64,000 nucleotides of DNA from Hymenopus coronatus (GCA_030762935.1 CM060897.1:113828176-113892175); one strand, 5' to 3'; positions 22,304 to 34,330 are shown, counted from the stretch's first letter. A program made the numbers and translations. The notes: a model not told the origin generated them from the letters alone.

Positions 22304-22459
22304 ATGGAAGATTTTGAGAATTATGACATTATTAGAGATCTGAAAAAATCAGAATCAAATTTACTACCTGCTAAATCCCGAAAGGTTAATGACGCACAAT
22401 ATGAGAAATTTATAAAATGGTGTTTGTTGATCAGTGATGTATACACACTAAAATCGTGA
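22304..22459 (+). pseudogene. N-terminal fragment resembling Crypton-type tyrosine recombinase
   Basis: A 51-codon frame starting MEDFENYDII and containing LLPAKSRKV, then YEKFIKWC, ending at a TGA. The pattern 'acidic N-terminus, LLPxKSR, Y..F..W' is the start of the SAM-like DNA-binding region in insect Crypton/tyrosine-recombinase-like proteins, which cut and rejoin DNA with a Tyr nucleophile. Only this N-terminal piece is present: no R-H-R-Y catalytic domain follows before the next repeat at 22540. The family assignment is from memory of the motif and needs a profile search. Confidence 0.5.
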
Positions 22460-22539
22460 ATTATTTTGGCGGGCGTAAAGCTGGAACAAAATTACTGTAC
22501 GCTTACATTTTACGCTTGCTGCACTTCTTTGCACATATA

Positions 22540-23390
22540 TTCTGTAAAATTCAAGAGTAGAAAAGAGATTATACTTCTATCTAATTCAGTCTAATCTGGA
22601 TAAATATTAGTAGAAATTGTCTTATTACTTAGTTTATTATAAGTAGAAGACAAGTAAGGGGATACATCAGGTTAAAGAGAGAGTCAAAACTTATAAAAGA
22701 TGTCGCTAAGCGACTGAAAAATGAAAGTCGTTTTCTCTGCATGGCCAGGAATAAAATAGACATGAAATGAATGGCAACTCACCATTTGAGAAAAACGCAA
22801 TGCCCTTTCACAATGAGACTTTGTTCCCGAGTTACTGAATATAAACATTCACATAGAACACACAAGACACTATGCAATGCAAGAGTTTGCAAGCTCCAAA
22901 CATAACCTTGTGTTGTGTACACAGAAAAAAAACACTGCATTCCTTCCTCTTTGTGTTGCCTGCTGTTCAGCTACAGACCTCCGCAAGGAACAGGTCTTCA
23001 GAGCCTATTCCTAGAAAATTCATGATATACAATTCCTTTGTCATAAAAATATCTTAAACATAAGGCGTTCTATTCAAGAATTCTAATAAAAATTAGGGAC
23101 TTTGTTGACATTTTTTCATGTAAAAGGTAGTTTGAGGTGGGGGATTTTCTTGAAAATATTCGTGTCGTATCCTTGGTAGATGCTGAACTTAAATATAAAG
23201 TTTGGTATTTAACTTACTTTTCATTTTTGAGTTATCATGTGCACATGGAAACACGCAGACCTTTTTCTATAAATATGTTTTTTGTTAGGATACCGTAGAA
23301 AGTGTATTTTTCGTGAAATATCGGTATCGAATTTTGGGTGGTGTGCAATATCTTTTCTACCTATCTACTATGTACTAAGCAGAAACAATA
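22540..23390 (+). mobile_element. CTGATG element, head missing, diverged
   Basis: Recognised from TTATACTTCTATCTAATTCAG and TCTTATTACTTAGTTTATTATAAGTAGAAG to TTTTGGGTGGTGTGCAATATC and CTACTATGTACTAAGCAGAAACAA. The microsatellite is nearly absent. Confidence 0.8.
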
Positions 23391-24364
23391 AAAATCATTC
23401 CTCGGCTACGCTTTGCGGCTTAGGATCCTAGCCGCTTACTAAAGTTTGTGGCTTAGAATTTTAAATCAAACGTTATTCACGCGTGGTTATTCTAGTTGTA
23501 TTTTTTATCCAGATATTGGTGGTACAGCCAGCCACTGCTAGCGGCCAAAACGTGAATTAATTATGGAAGATGGTTTGTGGCAGAACATTTTTCCAATATA
23601 CCTCATACCTTAAAGAAATCTATTATAAACATATAATCAATTACCATACTTCAAAGGTATCACGTTGAAGCTAATGATCTTAGTACTATTGCATACATAT
23701 TTTATTTCAGAAACTAGGTATTTTTTTGAAACTCCATATAAGATCCATATTTGAAAGTGTTGAAAATATTATCGCGTCCAGATTTGAAATCCATTCGATT
23801 TACTAGATTTTAACTCTTTTTGGCTCCATTAGAGTTTTATATTCACAGATTTCTTGGCTCTTCCACTACTCTGTTTAAAAAAAAAAAAATCCTTCGGCTA
23901 CATCTTGCGCATTAGGGCCCTCTCTCTTGGAGCTCATTTTGTGGTTTAGGGCCCTAAAAGTTTATGGCGGTTGTTGTATATGCACAACAGACGGTAATGT
24001 TGCTTTCGAGTATCATAGTGAATACCGTGCATACCGTCTGGAAATATAAATCGCTAAAATATGGCAAATGCACAGCATTCAACTTTTTAAATACGTGAAA
24101 TACTTTGGTTCTGGTTCTGCGATCTATCAGTTTCATTTCATTTCTTTTTTGTTTTGCTATGTACGTATATTATTTATTACACACATTTACTGCTTTATGG
24201 TAACTATTTAATTGCATTTCAACTGCTAACTGCTTTTATTCATTTGTATAGAAACATCATGTCCTTCCTGTTTTGAGTTTCGTGCTTTAAGTTTATTAAT
24301 GTATATTATACGTATTTACTTAATTATCCATGATTATTATTTAGTTTTACTGCAGTACCTTACA
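23391..24364. other. unassigned DNA with two related GGCTACG-type blocks
   Basis: Blocks at 23396-23460 (CCTCGGCTACGCTTTGCGGCTTAGGATCC) and 23888-23960 (CCTTCGGCTACATCTTGCGCATTAGGGCCC) look like diverged copies of one repeat about 490 bases apart. The rest is A/T-rich and unrecognised. Confidence 0.45.
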
Positions 24365-25503
24365 ACTTTCTCTACACGTACTATGTGCATAGTAAATACA
24401 GAAGGTATTGTGACACCGGATTTCACCGGAAATTCATGTTTTGGGTCCTCCTGAATAAAAAAATGGCATTTTTAGAAAAATGATCGTGTTTGTGAGTATG
24501 TGTCTCCAGACAGCATAACACAAAAACGAAAATATCGTTAAATACCAAACTTTTTATTTAAGTTTGGTATCTTCCAAGGATACGTGGAGATTTTTTTCCA
24601 CGCTGGGAGACCTGATCCGGAGTGCACTCAGCCTCGTGAGGTCCCTGGGGAGGCCAATTGAGGAGCTACTTGATAGAGGAGTAGCGGCTCCAGGTCATGA
24701 GGACCGCATTAACCGGCCGGAGGGTTCGAGGCGCTGATCACGTCTCACCCTCCAATATTGCACCCCAACCATGACGTCTGTCATGGACCGAGATGAGGGA
24801 GGCCAAGGTTCCTTGTGAGCTGTCGTGCCATGGAGTTCTTATTTATTATCTTCCAGGGATGCGACACGAAGATTTTAAAGAGAATCCCCCCATCCCAAAC
24901 TACCCTTTACATGGAACATTTTTCAAAACTTTGATCGTCTCAAAAATGGCTCTAATGATTTTGATTAAAATACTTTATATTTAAGATATTTTTATCACAA
25001 ACGAAATGTATGTCTTGAATTTTCTGGAAATAGTCTCTGAAGACCTATTCATTTTGGATGCCTTTTACATAACTGACAAACCGTAAACATATACAAAAGC
25101 TTACTGCACAAAAAATGTAGATCTCACTGAAACACACAATTTATGTCATATACATTTTTGTTTTGTTCAGTTAACCTTTTTCGACATATTTCGAATTATT
25201 GACTTCAATTATAGCCACTGTTATCAAACGGGAAGACATCTTTCTTCTCGTTTCCCGTTGTTTATTCCTGGCAAGCAAAGAGATTGGACTTTCATTTGTT
25301 TCTCAAAGCGACTGGCTTTTATGGGATGAGATTATCACTTTAGGCCGTGCATTTTCTTAGTTCCCTTCAACTAAAAAGGAATCTAGTAATAAGACTAATT
25401 CTGCGTTGCTTATCTTGAATAGCATGATGTAGATAAGAGATTAATGTTGTGAATAGAACCTTTGGTTACTGAACGGCAAGAAGACATCATGTGAATGGAA
25501 CTA
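24365..25503 (-). mobile_element. CTGATG element, minus strand, with GC-rich insertion
   Basis: ACTTTCTCTACACGTACTATGTGCATAGTAAATACAGAAGGTATTG at the start, then body in reverse to CATCATGTGAATGGAA. The family order is interrupted at about 24603-24835 by a GC-rich block (separate entry). Confidence 0.85.
24603..24840 (+). mobile_element. GC-rich insertion, SINE-like, unclassified
   Basis: About 235 bases that are far more GC-rich than the host element. It contains CTCAGCCTCGTGAGG, GGCCAATTGAGGAGCTACTTG and TAGTAGCGGCTCC-type strings of the kind seen in abundant short repeats of insect genomes. Host-element sequence (TATCTTCCAAGGATACG / TATCTTCCAGGGATGCG) is present on both sides, a possible ~30-bp target duplication now diverged. 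No clear pol III boxes. Confidence 0.55.
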
Positions 25504-25507
25504 ATTA

Positions 25508-25621
25508 CTTACAACTCCATTCTACTTACAAGAAACCAAGTAATAAGGACAATTTCTGCTAATGTTTATCTCCATTATTATAAATAAATATAGGAATATA
25601 GTCATGTGAATGGAATACTAG
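25508..25621 (-). mobile_element. CTGATG element, minus-strand head fragment
   Basis: TTCTACTTACAAGAAACCAAGTAATAAGGACAATTTCTGC to ATAGTCATGTGAATGGAATACTAG. Lies immediately after the previous copy's head. Confidence 0.75.
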
Positions 25622-26631
25622 ATTTTTCCTTACATTTTTGACATTTTTTTTACTCTTTCGGACTTTTCTATTACCGCAGCGTGTAACTGTTTGCAACTCT
25701 ACGGCGTTTCTAATTACCGCAGCCTCGTTCAATAAAATAAATTATATTATTCATAATACAATATATGTTAAAATATTAATACATTTATTAATACTAATAA
25801 TAATCTAATAGAATATAACGACAAATATGTCGTTCCTCAAGAAACTCCAGAAGCTTTAATATGTTTCATTGCATGTATTGAAACAATTAGTAATATTATT
25901 CGACCTGGTATTTAGTTAATAGTTGATATCGACATTAGGAGTCTCACCGTCCGCCATGGGAAGCAACATTACCCAACAACCTCAGTAAATATAGGTTTCT
26001 CCAAAACACGTTGGCCTTCAAAAGGAACCGCTCCCCCGTGCCACTGGGCTGTAACCATTAGCAAACAAAAGATGAACCTGTACTAGGGATGAGAGGCAAC
26101 TTAGTGAAACCTCTGTTTCCTGGAGACTCAATGACTCTGCTTGCAAGTCAAGATTCACGCCTCAGTTAAGGAACCAATAAGTGGAAGACTTGGCAACCGT
26201 GAGGGTTGGTTTCCAACCGCAAACTACCTAAACCCAAACTTCAAAGTCACATTGAGGTTTATCACATTCTGAAAAATACTGTAACTACAAAGCTGCAGAA
26301 TAACAAAAGTAGCAAATCTGGATCACATAAGGAAGTAAGTGACCCTATTACCAGCATTACGTCTTGTTCAAACAATGTACTGCATGGTTCGTCACAATAT
26401 TTACATTTGCAGGCCATTTATATTAAGTAAGTGTGTAAGTTTCGACAATGGTCCATATCGTGACCCCATTTAAGTGGGACCACCAATAATATTATAATTA
26501 ATAAATACCCGGAAGATAGTACTAAAAAGATGCCAAGCTCTAAGCAGCAAGGTGTGGAACAGGGATCTGTGGAAAGCAAACCCCAATGAGACTTACTGAG
26601 GTAGAACATTACAAAACCAGTATGACAATTT
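25622..26631. other. unassigned DNA
   Basis: About 1 kb without element hallmarks. The part from 25940 to 26420 is less A/T-rich than the surrounding DNA and has a 74-codon plus frame (26206-26430), but no recognisable domain, splice pair or other gene support. Confidence 0.4.
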
Positions 26632-26657
26632 CGATAGGTAGAGTCAGACTGAAAAAT
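26632..26657 (+). repeat. end-string of the tRNA-like inverted-repeat element
   Basis: CGATAGGTAGAGTCAGACTGAAAAAT matches the left end of the element at 10911-11168. Here it is cut after AAAAAT by a CTGATG element, so that element probably inserted into a copy of this repeat. Confidence 0.6.
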
Positions 26658-27517
26658 CTGATGTATTACACTCACATGGCTTTCTCTAGCTACTCTACAA
26701 ACATACTTCTTACGAAAGATAAATCTTCTTTCAACACCATGCTAATGGAGATAAACATTAGCAAAATTTTATTACTTACTTCCTTATAAGTAGACTGGAA
26801 CTAAGGGAATGCACTAAGCTAAAATGATAGTCAAATGTTTTTATGTTGTGTCGTTATGCGATTGTAATTGCAAATCGCTTCTTTGCTTGGCCAGGAGTAG
26901 AACAAGAGAAAAGCGGATACTTCGCACTTCACAATTGAAACTAATAACAAGGAATACCTCGAAAACGGTAAGCTCCACGAAAAAAGAATGTATATAACAT
27001 ATCTTGTGTATTTTAACAATATCTACATTTTTTGTATAGTAAGCTTTTATCTATCCTTACGGTTTACTAATTGTGGTAAATTAAACAAAATTCATCCAGA
27101 ATCAACAGGTCTTTAAAAGTTATTCTCAGAAAATTCAAGATATACATTTTATTTGTGATAGAAATGGCTTTAATATGTGGTATTTTAATCAAAATAGTTA
27201 GAGCCATTTTAAGAAAAAACAAAATTTTCGAAATTTTTTCCACGTTAGGGATGGGGGATTTTCTTAAAAATCTGCGTGTCACATCCTTGGAAGATACCAA
27301 ACATAAATACCAAGTTTGGTATTTAATCGTCTTTTCGATTTTGAGCTATGCTGTACACAGACACACACACACACGGACCTGTTTCTGAAAATGCTTCTTT
27401 TGGATTCAAGAGGTCCTAAAACACGTATTTCCGTTGAAATCTCGAAATCGAATTTTTGGGTGGAATACAATACTTCTCTATCCCTATGTACATTGTACAT
27501 ACGGGGCTAGAGAAAGT
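26658..27517 (+). mobile_element. CTGATG element, full-length with AAAAAT target repeats
   Basis: CTGATGTATTACACTCACATGG to GGGCTAGAGAAAGT, with AAAAAT at 26652-26657 and 27518-27523. The microsatellite is a pure CA run at 27357-27375. Very close in sequence to element B (16609-17501), so probably one subfamily. Confidence 0.93.
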
Positions 27518-27551
27518 AAAAATTAAATCAGTATAACAATTAATTGTAATT

Positions 27552-27985
27552 TTCGCTTACTATACACGTACTATATATGCACTAAATTCCACCCAAAAAT
27601 TCGATACTGATATTTCACCATAAATATGTATTTTGAGGTCAGAAAAGGATCCGTGTGTGTGTGTGTGTGTGTCTGTGGACAGCATAGCTCAAAATCTAAA
27701 ATACCGTTAAAAAACAAACATGGTATTTAAGTATGATATCTTCCAAGGATGCGACACCAAGATTTTCAAGAAAACCTCCCCGTCCCTTTACATGGAGTTT
27801 TTTTTTTATTTTTTTTTTCCCAAAAATGGCTGTAACTCTTTTGATTAAAATACCTTATATTTAAGATATTTTCATTGAAAACGAAATGTATATCTTGAAT
27901 TTTCCGAGAATAGTCTCTGAATACCTCTTCCTTCTAGATGACTTTTCTATAATTGCAAACCGTAAAAAATAGGCTAAAACTGAGC
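27552..27985 (-). mobile_element. CTGATG element, minus strand, 5' part cut by a SINE
   Basis: TTACTATACACGTACTATATATGC (palindrome remnant), CCACCCAAAAATTCGATAC, a pure GT run at 27654-27672, to TTGCAAACCGTAAAAAATAGGC, where a tRNA-like SINE head begins. The remaining body and head are not seen beyond the SINE. Confidence 0.82.
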
Positions 27986-28205
27986 CTGCGTCGATAGTCT
28001 AGCGGTAACCTCCTTCAAGAAGCTGCAAGTTCAAATCTCGCTTAGGATAAGTTACCCGGTTACCTTGCGGTTTTCCCTTATCCTGAGAATAGGAGTGTCA
28101 AATAACCTTAAGAACCATGTATTGCGATATAATTTATGCATCATTTAACCGACTTCATTCATCGCCAAATATAACCAACCAGTTAAAGGAAGTTATGCTA
28201 CAACA
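27985..28205 (+). mobile_element. tRNA-derived SINE
   Basis: Box A-like TCGATAGTCTAGCGGTAACC and box B AGTTCAAATCTCG lie 30-35 bases apart, followed by a non-tRNA body (GTTACCCGGTTACCTTGCGG) and an A-rich end before 28210. No cloverleaf acceptor closure, so not a tRNA gene. Confidence 0.65.
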
Positions 28206-28217
28206 AATAAAAAAAAT

Positions 28218-29052
28218 CTGAAGTATTCCATTCACATGACTTTCTCTACATCTCTTCAACAAATTATTCTTAAAAATCTTGTGTTTCTATATTCTTCATG
28301 CTAATCGAGAAAAAAAATTAGCAGAAATAGTCTTATTACTTGCTTCCCTGTAAGTAGGAGCGAAATAAGGGAGTACCATAGGTTAAAGTGATAGCCAAAG
28401 GCTGGTTGCTATGCGACTAAAATTCCTTTATTTGTATGGACAGAAGTTGACAAATTCCTGTATGAGAAAAGTATAAGGAAAACAAGGAATATCTCAAAAT
28501 CGATCAACTCTACGAAAAAAATGCAACAAATTTTGTGTTTAAACGTGCTCTACATTTTTGTGTGGTAAGTTTTTGTCCATCTCTTACGGTTTAGCAGTTT
28601 TGCAAAATTCGTAAAATTCATCGAGAATAAAGTAGTCTTCAGAGGCTATTCCCAGAAAATTCAAGATATACATTTTATTTCTCAGGTAAATATCTTTAAT
28701 ATACGATACTTTAATCAAAATCGTTAGAGTCATTTTTGATAAAATAAAACTTTCCATAAAATTTTCCATGTACAGAATAGTTTGGAGTTGTGGGGATTTT
28801 TCTCAAAATCTTTCTGTCACACCCTGGAAGATATTAAACTTGCATACCAAGTTTTATATTTTACCGTCTTTTCGTTTTTGAGTTATCGTATTCACAGGCA
28901 CACACATATACGCGGACTTTTTTTCTGAAAATGCTTTTTTTGGGTATAGGAGACCCTTAAACATAATATCCGGTGAAATCTCGGTATCGAATTTTTGGGT
29001 AGAGTGTAATACCTTCTCTATACACTATGCAAATAGTACATATAGAGAAAGT
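28218..29052 (+). mobile_element. CTGATG element, full-length
   Basis: CTGAAGTATTCCATTCACATGACTTTCTCTAC to ATGCAAATAGTACATATAGAGAAAGT. The palindrome before the microsatellite is decayed (ATACCAAGTTTTATATTTT). The next copy starts 8 bases later in the same orientation. Confidence 0.9.
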
Positions 29053-29060
29053 AAAAAGAT

Positions 29061-29772
29061 CTGATGTGTTCGATTCACATGATTTTCTCTGGCTGTTTCA
29101 TAAATTTTTCTTACAAAAGATTTGTGTTTTATGCCCAACATGCTATTGAAATAAATTGGTCTTATTACTTACTTCCTTGTAAGTAGAAGGGAAATAATGG
29201 AATCCACAGGCTAAAGCGATAGTAAAGCCGGTCGCTATGTCAACGAAATGAAATTCAGCTCTGTTTGTTAGTTAGAAGTAAACAAAAAAATGAAAGAAAA
29301 ATACTTCCCGTTTGAGAAAAATTAAAAATCAAACCAATATCTTGGAATATCTAAACAACGACTAATATTACAAAAATGTAAATGACATAAGTTGTGTGTT
29401 TAAAGAAACCTAAGTGTTTTGTGTAGCAAGTTTTTGTTTATATCTTACGGTTTACCAGATATACAAAAGCTATACACTTTGAAGATTATTCACAGAAATG
29501 TCTAGATGTACACTTCGTTTCTGTTGAAAATCTTAAAAGATACTGAGCTTTGTACCTATTTTGGTTTGTCATTATCGTATTTACAGACACACGGACACTC
29601 ACTCATAGAAGATTTTCTAAAAATACTTGTTTTTTTGTGGTTTTTTTTTTTTTTTTGTTTCTTTTATTTCAGGGGACACTAAGGTGAAATCTTGGTATAG
29701 AACTTTTCGGGAGAAATAAAATACCTTCTCTAGCTTCTATATTATACATTGTATACACGTGCTAGAGAAAAT
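29061..29772 (+). mobile_element. CTGATG element, head-to-tail neighbour
   Basis: CTGATGTGTTCGATTCACATGATTTTCTCTGG to ATACACGTGCTAGAGAAAAT. The G-rich block is deleted and a T run at 29641-29656 sits in the 3' block. Confidence 0.87.
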
Positions 29773-30465
29773 AAAAACAGGAGGAAAATGACAAGAAAGT
29801 TAAAAGCCTATCGCTATATTCGCTGCTATTTTGTTTTAAAGGAGCCACCTAAACATTGACACCATGACTGGTGGTAACAGGCGGATGTAATTAGGTAGAG
29901 TCAGCAGGGCGAGAATGCACACACCCCACCACCTCTTCTTTGTACTGTCTGTGGCGCGACCCTTGTGTTCAACAGTACTTAACCCAGTAACCCAGGCTTT
30001 TGTCCCACGATCAATTAATAGGAAAAAGCCAAGGAGCGGTTGTCTAGCACACTCTGGAAACCTTCCATCCAGTAGCTCCTTTACAACACCGAATAATCCC
30101 ACAACCTTGTACTGCTTCCATTATATACCCAAAGGAAACATGATTAAGAACCTTAACAAGCAAAACCTGCCATTCAAACTAACTTTGGGTCGTCACAATC
30201 AAACATAAAAGAGTATATACCCACTATCGACTCTTCTTTAAGTACAGAGGGTTATTTTCTCTGAGTTACTCCCTGTAGTAAAATACAATGTTTCTATAAA
30301 AAGGTACTTTCCGATTACAAAATTGAATTTTAATATATCATTAAGAGACTCTTAGAAATGTATTGGTAGCAACGGAAAGAGAATCTCAAATATTTTTATT
30401 ATGTTGATGAACCTGTTGAATATTTGTTAATTTCATTAGTAGGAGACAACATAATGGAAAAAAAT
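29773..30465. other. unassigned DNA
   Basis: 29840-30200 is GC-richer than its flanks and has overlapping open frames of 97 codons (+, 29915-30208) and 88 codons (-, 29836-30102). Neither has a domain I recognise. ATTAGGTAGAGTCAGC near 29890 resembles the end-string of the 10911-11168 element, so part of this may be another non-coding repeat. Confidence 0.4.
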
Positions 30466-30720
30466 CTGATATGATCCATTCACATGCCTTTCTCTAAAAC
30501 GCTGTAAAAAAAAAACTATTGTTAAAAATCATACTAATCCAGACAATCTTTTGCAGAAATGTTATCAATCACTTCATCCTTGTAAGCAGAAGGAAAATAA
30601 AGGAGTATATTAGGCTAAAACTGTAGTCAAATCTTTTAAAAGCTGGTTGCCATGTGGTTAGAATCCGTTTCTATGCAGGGGCAGAAGTTTACAAATTTCT
30701 TATGAGTAAAGCTTAAGTAT
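30466..30720 (+). mobile_element. CTGATG element, left part of a copy split by Helitrons
   Basis: CTGATATGATCCATTCACATGC... to TTCTTATGAGTAAAGCTTAAGTAT, about 250 bases of head. The next family segment, starting TGAAATAAATAACAAG, is found only at 38411, so the intervening ~7.7 kb appears to be inserted. Confidence 0.82.
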
Positions 30721-30721
30721 A

Positions 30722-31680
30722 CTAGCTGCTTGCCCTGGCTTTGCACGGGTGATGTACCTAATGAAAAAAAAAACTTAGAGAAAATCTTCCGTTTACAGTA
30801 CAAACATGCAATGAAATAAAATTACAATTAAATACGTTGACAATACTTTATTGTAATGCCTCGTAATGTACACTTTTCCTTTCGGAGAGAAAACAAATAG
30901 CGCCGATGGTTTGCCGACTCTCGAGCACGCAACGTACAACTGCCATATGAAAAAAACTAGGATTCAAGGTGTATTCCACACACTTCTAACGACTGACCTT
31001 GGGATTTATTGTCATTGCGAATGCAAGGCGCGCCGGAAACTGAACACGCTTAAATTCAAAAGGAAATCGGTTGACATTAGTGGAATTCTTGGAATAAGTA
31101 TATCATCGGCTTTGAGCTTTCCTGTGTTTTAGTAGCTTAAATCAAAATGTTCATAATTTTTTTAACAGCGTGTTTGTTCCGCTGCATAATTTCGGTTGAT
31201 TAAGATTGCGTAGCATAATTATCACCTTGAGCTTTAAAGTGTGCGGTGGAAATCCTGTAATTTTGGAATTCAGTAGACTGATTAGATAATTGACGACATC
31301 ATTTGGATTGGTAATGGAATCGATCGACTTAAATGAATGCATTTGTCCATCAATTTTACTTTGAATCTTTGTATTCAAATCATGTACATTCTTAAAATAA
31401 CTTTTTCGCTAACCAAGCATAGTTTTTGTAATATACACCAATATTTGGGAACACTTTCGATATCAATTCTTCCTTTGAGGTTGTGAAGTGAGAAAAATTT
31501 GATGGAAACGAAATGAGGCAAGTAGAAGTATCAACAGGAATTTGCCCATTGCCAATGTCTAGTAATTCCTTTGCATCTGAAAAGCGCAATGAAGCGCAAT
31601 GATGTGCGCAATGTAGCATAATTATTGTTGGTATTGCAAAAAGGACGAAGTCAGCGTATTGTGGAAAGCATGACATATAC
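30722..31680 (-). pseudogene. Helitron remnant with Pif1-like helicase C-terminus
   Basis: Helitrons move by rolling-circle replication using a Rep/helicase protein; this is the 3' end of one, on the minus strand. Helicase pieces in order are a region with NGQIPVDTSTCLISFPSNF (31392-31676), then KIQSKIDGQMHSFKSIDSI and PPHTLKLKVIIMLRNLNQPKLCSGTN (31151-31378), then decayed NKSQGQSLEVCG and YVACSRVGKP motifs near 31010-30900. Frames change several times. The 3' terminus CACCCGTGCAAAGCC...GCAGCTAG with T next to it (30721) shows the Helitron hairpin-plus-CTAG end. The Rep domain and 5' end are not seen. Confidence 0.8.
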
Positions 31681-31689
31681 AGTTAACAG

Positions 31690-32439
31690 CGTGGGCAACC
31701 AAGAATGTCGTTGGCATAATAACAATAATGGTAGTGTTTCCATAGTGTGGCGGGTAAACGCTGACATAGGTAATGCAGTAGAAAATCACAAAGTAAAATT
31801 CATGCTTCTTCCGAATCTCTTTTCTTTTTTTTTTTTTCTTTTTTTTTTTTTTTCTTTACTCCTAAGGTTTTGTACCTCTACATTTATTTTCTTCTATGTC
31901 AAAACCGCCATTTTTAAGGCCAAACAATGACATAACTAAAGAGAAAGTATATGGTTCGGCAATTGATAAGCTTTTATTTGATGATGGTTTTGTGAATTAA
32001 ATTTCTCTATTTAACCCCAACAATTACTTGATCAAATATATTAAGATCACCGCAATTGTAGTGTGATAGTGACGCGGGTATCTTCATATTGTTAAGCATA
32101 ACGTCAAGTAACCAACATCTGCAATAGGCAGTTAACCTAAAACGGATCCCGTCATTTCTCCGCCATTTTCAGTAGCGTTTATAACTTGTTTATTTTAAAG
32201 AATTACAGCAAAAATAAATTTATCTTTTTGTTTAAAAGATGTGACCAAGAGAATGATAGTTAATACATAAGAAATATACTTATTTGATTTAACAGTTATC
32301 TTGCGTCATTATCTCCATAACCGGGTGCATTCTCTTAGCATTGAATGGGGGAGAAAAATGAAAGAATGAATGAATAGTATATACATATAATATATACACA
32401 ATATATAAAACCATAACACAACAGTGGCCTAAGAATGAC

Positions 32440-32440
<1 letters not shown>
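31690..32440. other. unassigned DNA with T-rich run and one diverged unit
   Basis: Includes a T-rich run at 31825-31858. The segment 32240-32360 (TTAATACATAAGAAATATAC... GCGTCATTATCTCC ... CATTGAATGGGGGAG) recurs on the far side of the retrotransposon near 36790-36890, 37090-37160 and 37250-37345. Confidence 0.55.

Positions 32441-32474
<34 letters not shown>
32440..32474. repeat. TA microsatellite at retrotransposon 3' end
   Basis: TA units ending in ACATATGTGTGTGTATG, placed where the minus-strand retrotransposon ends. Simple-sequence tails are usual for some non-LTR elements. Confidence 0.85.
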
Positions 32475-32478
<4 letters not shown>

Positions 32479-32522
32479 GTGTGTGTATGTAAAACATTGT
32501 AGTCACTTTTGTTTAGTTGACC

Positions 32523-33064
32523 TTAAACCTCACCCCCCCCTTCTCTATTGGCAGCCTCACCAGATCTCAGCTGTCTTGCCTTAAGAATAAATTTACCTAC
32601 CCGTCCACGCCTTCCGTGCCTGCCAGTAGCGTCCAACATACTTCTAGCTCTAAATTCGCTGTGATAAAGAATCGCGATAAATATTTTTCTTGCCAATATG
32701 TAGGTCCACAACTTTTCCTCCTCGCAAATGGGACATTTTCTCGTACCGATCTCGTCAGCAATTTCTGTGCTCCTCCGTATCCCTAGTCTAATCCACGCGA
32801 GCCCCTCTCTAATGAGTTTGGTACCTGTTTTGATGTATTGCTCCTACCCCATTCCAATTTTAGCCCAGACTGTACTTCTAATGAAAGCTTCTCTGTGCAT
32901 TGCGCAATTATTTGCTGTCTCTCAAAATCACAGAGGCGGTTCTTAATTTTTCTCCAAATACTCCGCCTGTTTGCCTGCCTCTTCATCCAAATGTATCCCA
33001 TCCCAGTGGTTTCGAACCCTTTCTTTAATTTTGATGCCCATGTTGAATTGCCTTCCATTCGCAA
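32523..33064 (-). pseudogene. LINE ORF2 C-terminal region
   Basis: Frames 32783-33064 (WASKLKKGFETTGMGYIW) and 32523-32711 lie downstream of the reverse transcriptase on the same strand, where LINE proteins end in a Cys/His-rich region. A CPICEEE-like string near 32728 is the only trace of one. Heavily decayed. Confidence 0.5.
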
Positions 33065-33121
33065 CTGTTCACGGTAACAGACTGCCCTAATTAGAGATTG
33101 GTTTCAGTGAACGATTCTCAT

Positions 33122-34330
33122 TTAATATTTAACTGCTCTGATTTTGCACTCTATCGTTTCAGTATGTGCCCCGAATTCCCTCATTATTCCGCAGTTTGCC
33201 GTACCCATTCCTACATCCAGAATTCCTCTGAAAATTTGGGTCCTCACTTGATCCAGATTCCCTGTTTGTTCCCACCCCCATATTTCTCCTCCGTATGTCA
33301 TCGTAGATCTAACTGTCGCTCCGTATACAGTTTCCATTAAGGTTACGGATATATTCGGAATTCTGCAGCGTATTCGGAGAGCTTCCGCCGCTTTCACCTT
33401 TGCCTTGTGTTTCGTGATGCTAATGTGTTTTGTCCATTTTCCGTTCATTGTAAATGTGAATCCTAAATACACAAAAGATTTAACATTGTCCAGTATCTGT
33501 TCTGCATATGTCCAAGTCTGCTCCCTGATATAAACAAAACCATTTTTGAAAATCATTGCCATAGTCTTATTCACATTAACTGTAAGTAGCCATTCATTGA
33601 AATGCTTCTTAAGTTTGTCCACTCCTCGTTGCAATCCGTTAACTGTCGTAGAGCACAATACTAAATCGTCCGCGTAAAAAGGTGCTGGGATTTGCAAATC
33701 CGCTACTACTTGTGCTTGGATATTCTCTGCTATCATTGAGTCAGTAATATCATCCACAAAGGTATTAAATGGCAAGGGAGATAAATACAACCCTGCCTCA
33801 CTCCCCTATAGCTTGGGCAGCTCTCCGACACTCTGTTTCTGTCGTACTTTACACAGAATTTGACATTTTGATAGATTGCTTGCAGTGTTCTAATCATTTT
33901 ACTTGATAACCCCTTTCTGCCTAGTTTATAATGCATTTCGATTGATAGAGTCAAATGCCTTCTTAAAGTCCACAAATGCACAATGACTCTTTCCCCGCTT
34001 AATTAACATTTGTTTCGTCCTTGATGTGTCTAATATAAAAGCGGCATCTATGGTACTGTGTCCTTCTCTGAAACTCATTTGAAATTTTGAAGGTTTGCCA
34101 AATTTAGATTCCCAGTCTTTTATCCGGTTATATAACACTCTGCAATAAATTTTCTCCATAAGTGGCACAGAGTAACCCCCCCCTCCCCATAGTTATCCGG
34201 AATCCCAATACTTCCCTTCCGTTTATAAATGGGATGCATAAAGCCCTTTCCCCAACACGTAGGGTAATTCCCCTCAATAAACAATATGTTACATATCTAG
34301 AGCTCACTCCTACCAAACTCATTAACATTG
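33122..34330 (-). pseudogene. LINE reverse transcriptase region of ORF2
   Basis: Reverse transcriptase copies element RNA at the nicked target. Motifs in order on the minus strand are an N-terminal LMEKIYCRVLYNRI, then FQMSFREGHSTIDAAF, then CAFVDFKKAFDSINR (first catalytic Asp), then SYRGVRQGC, then the active-site box FYADDLVLCS (YADD codons at 33665-33676), then LTVNVNKTMAMIF. These are spread over three frames: 33926-34168, 33733-33981 and 33122-33790. At least two frameshifts lie between them, so it is not expressed as one protein. Confidence 0.88.

Noticed and set aside
29836..30208. Overlapping 88- and 97-codon frames as a host gene
   Set aside because: No domain, no splice or start context, opposite-strand overlap; listed only as unassigned DNA.
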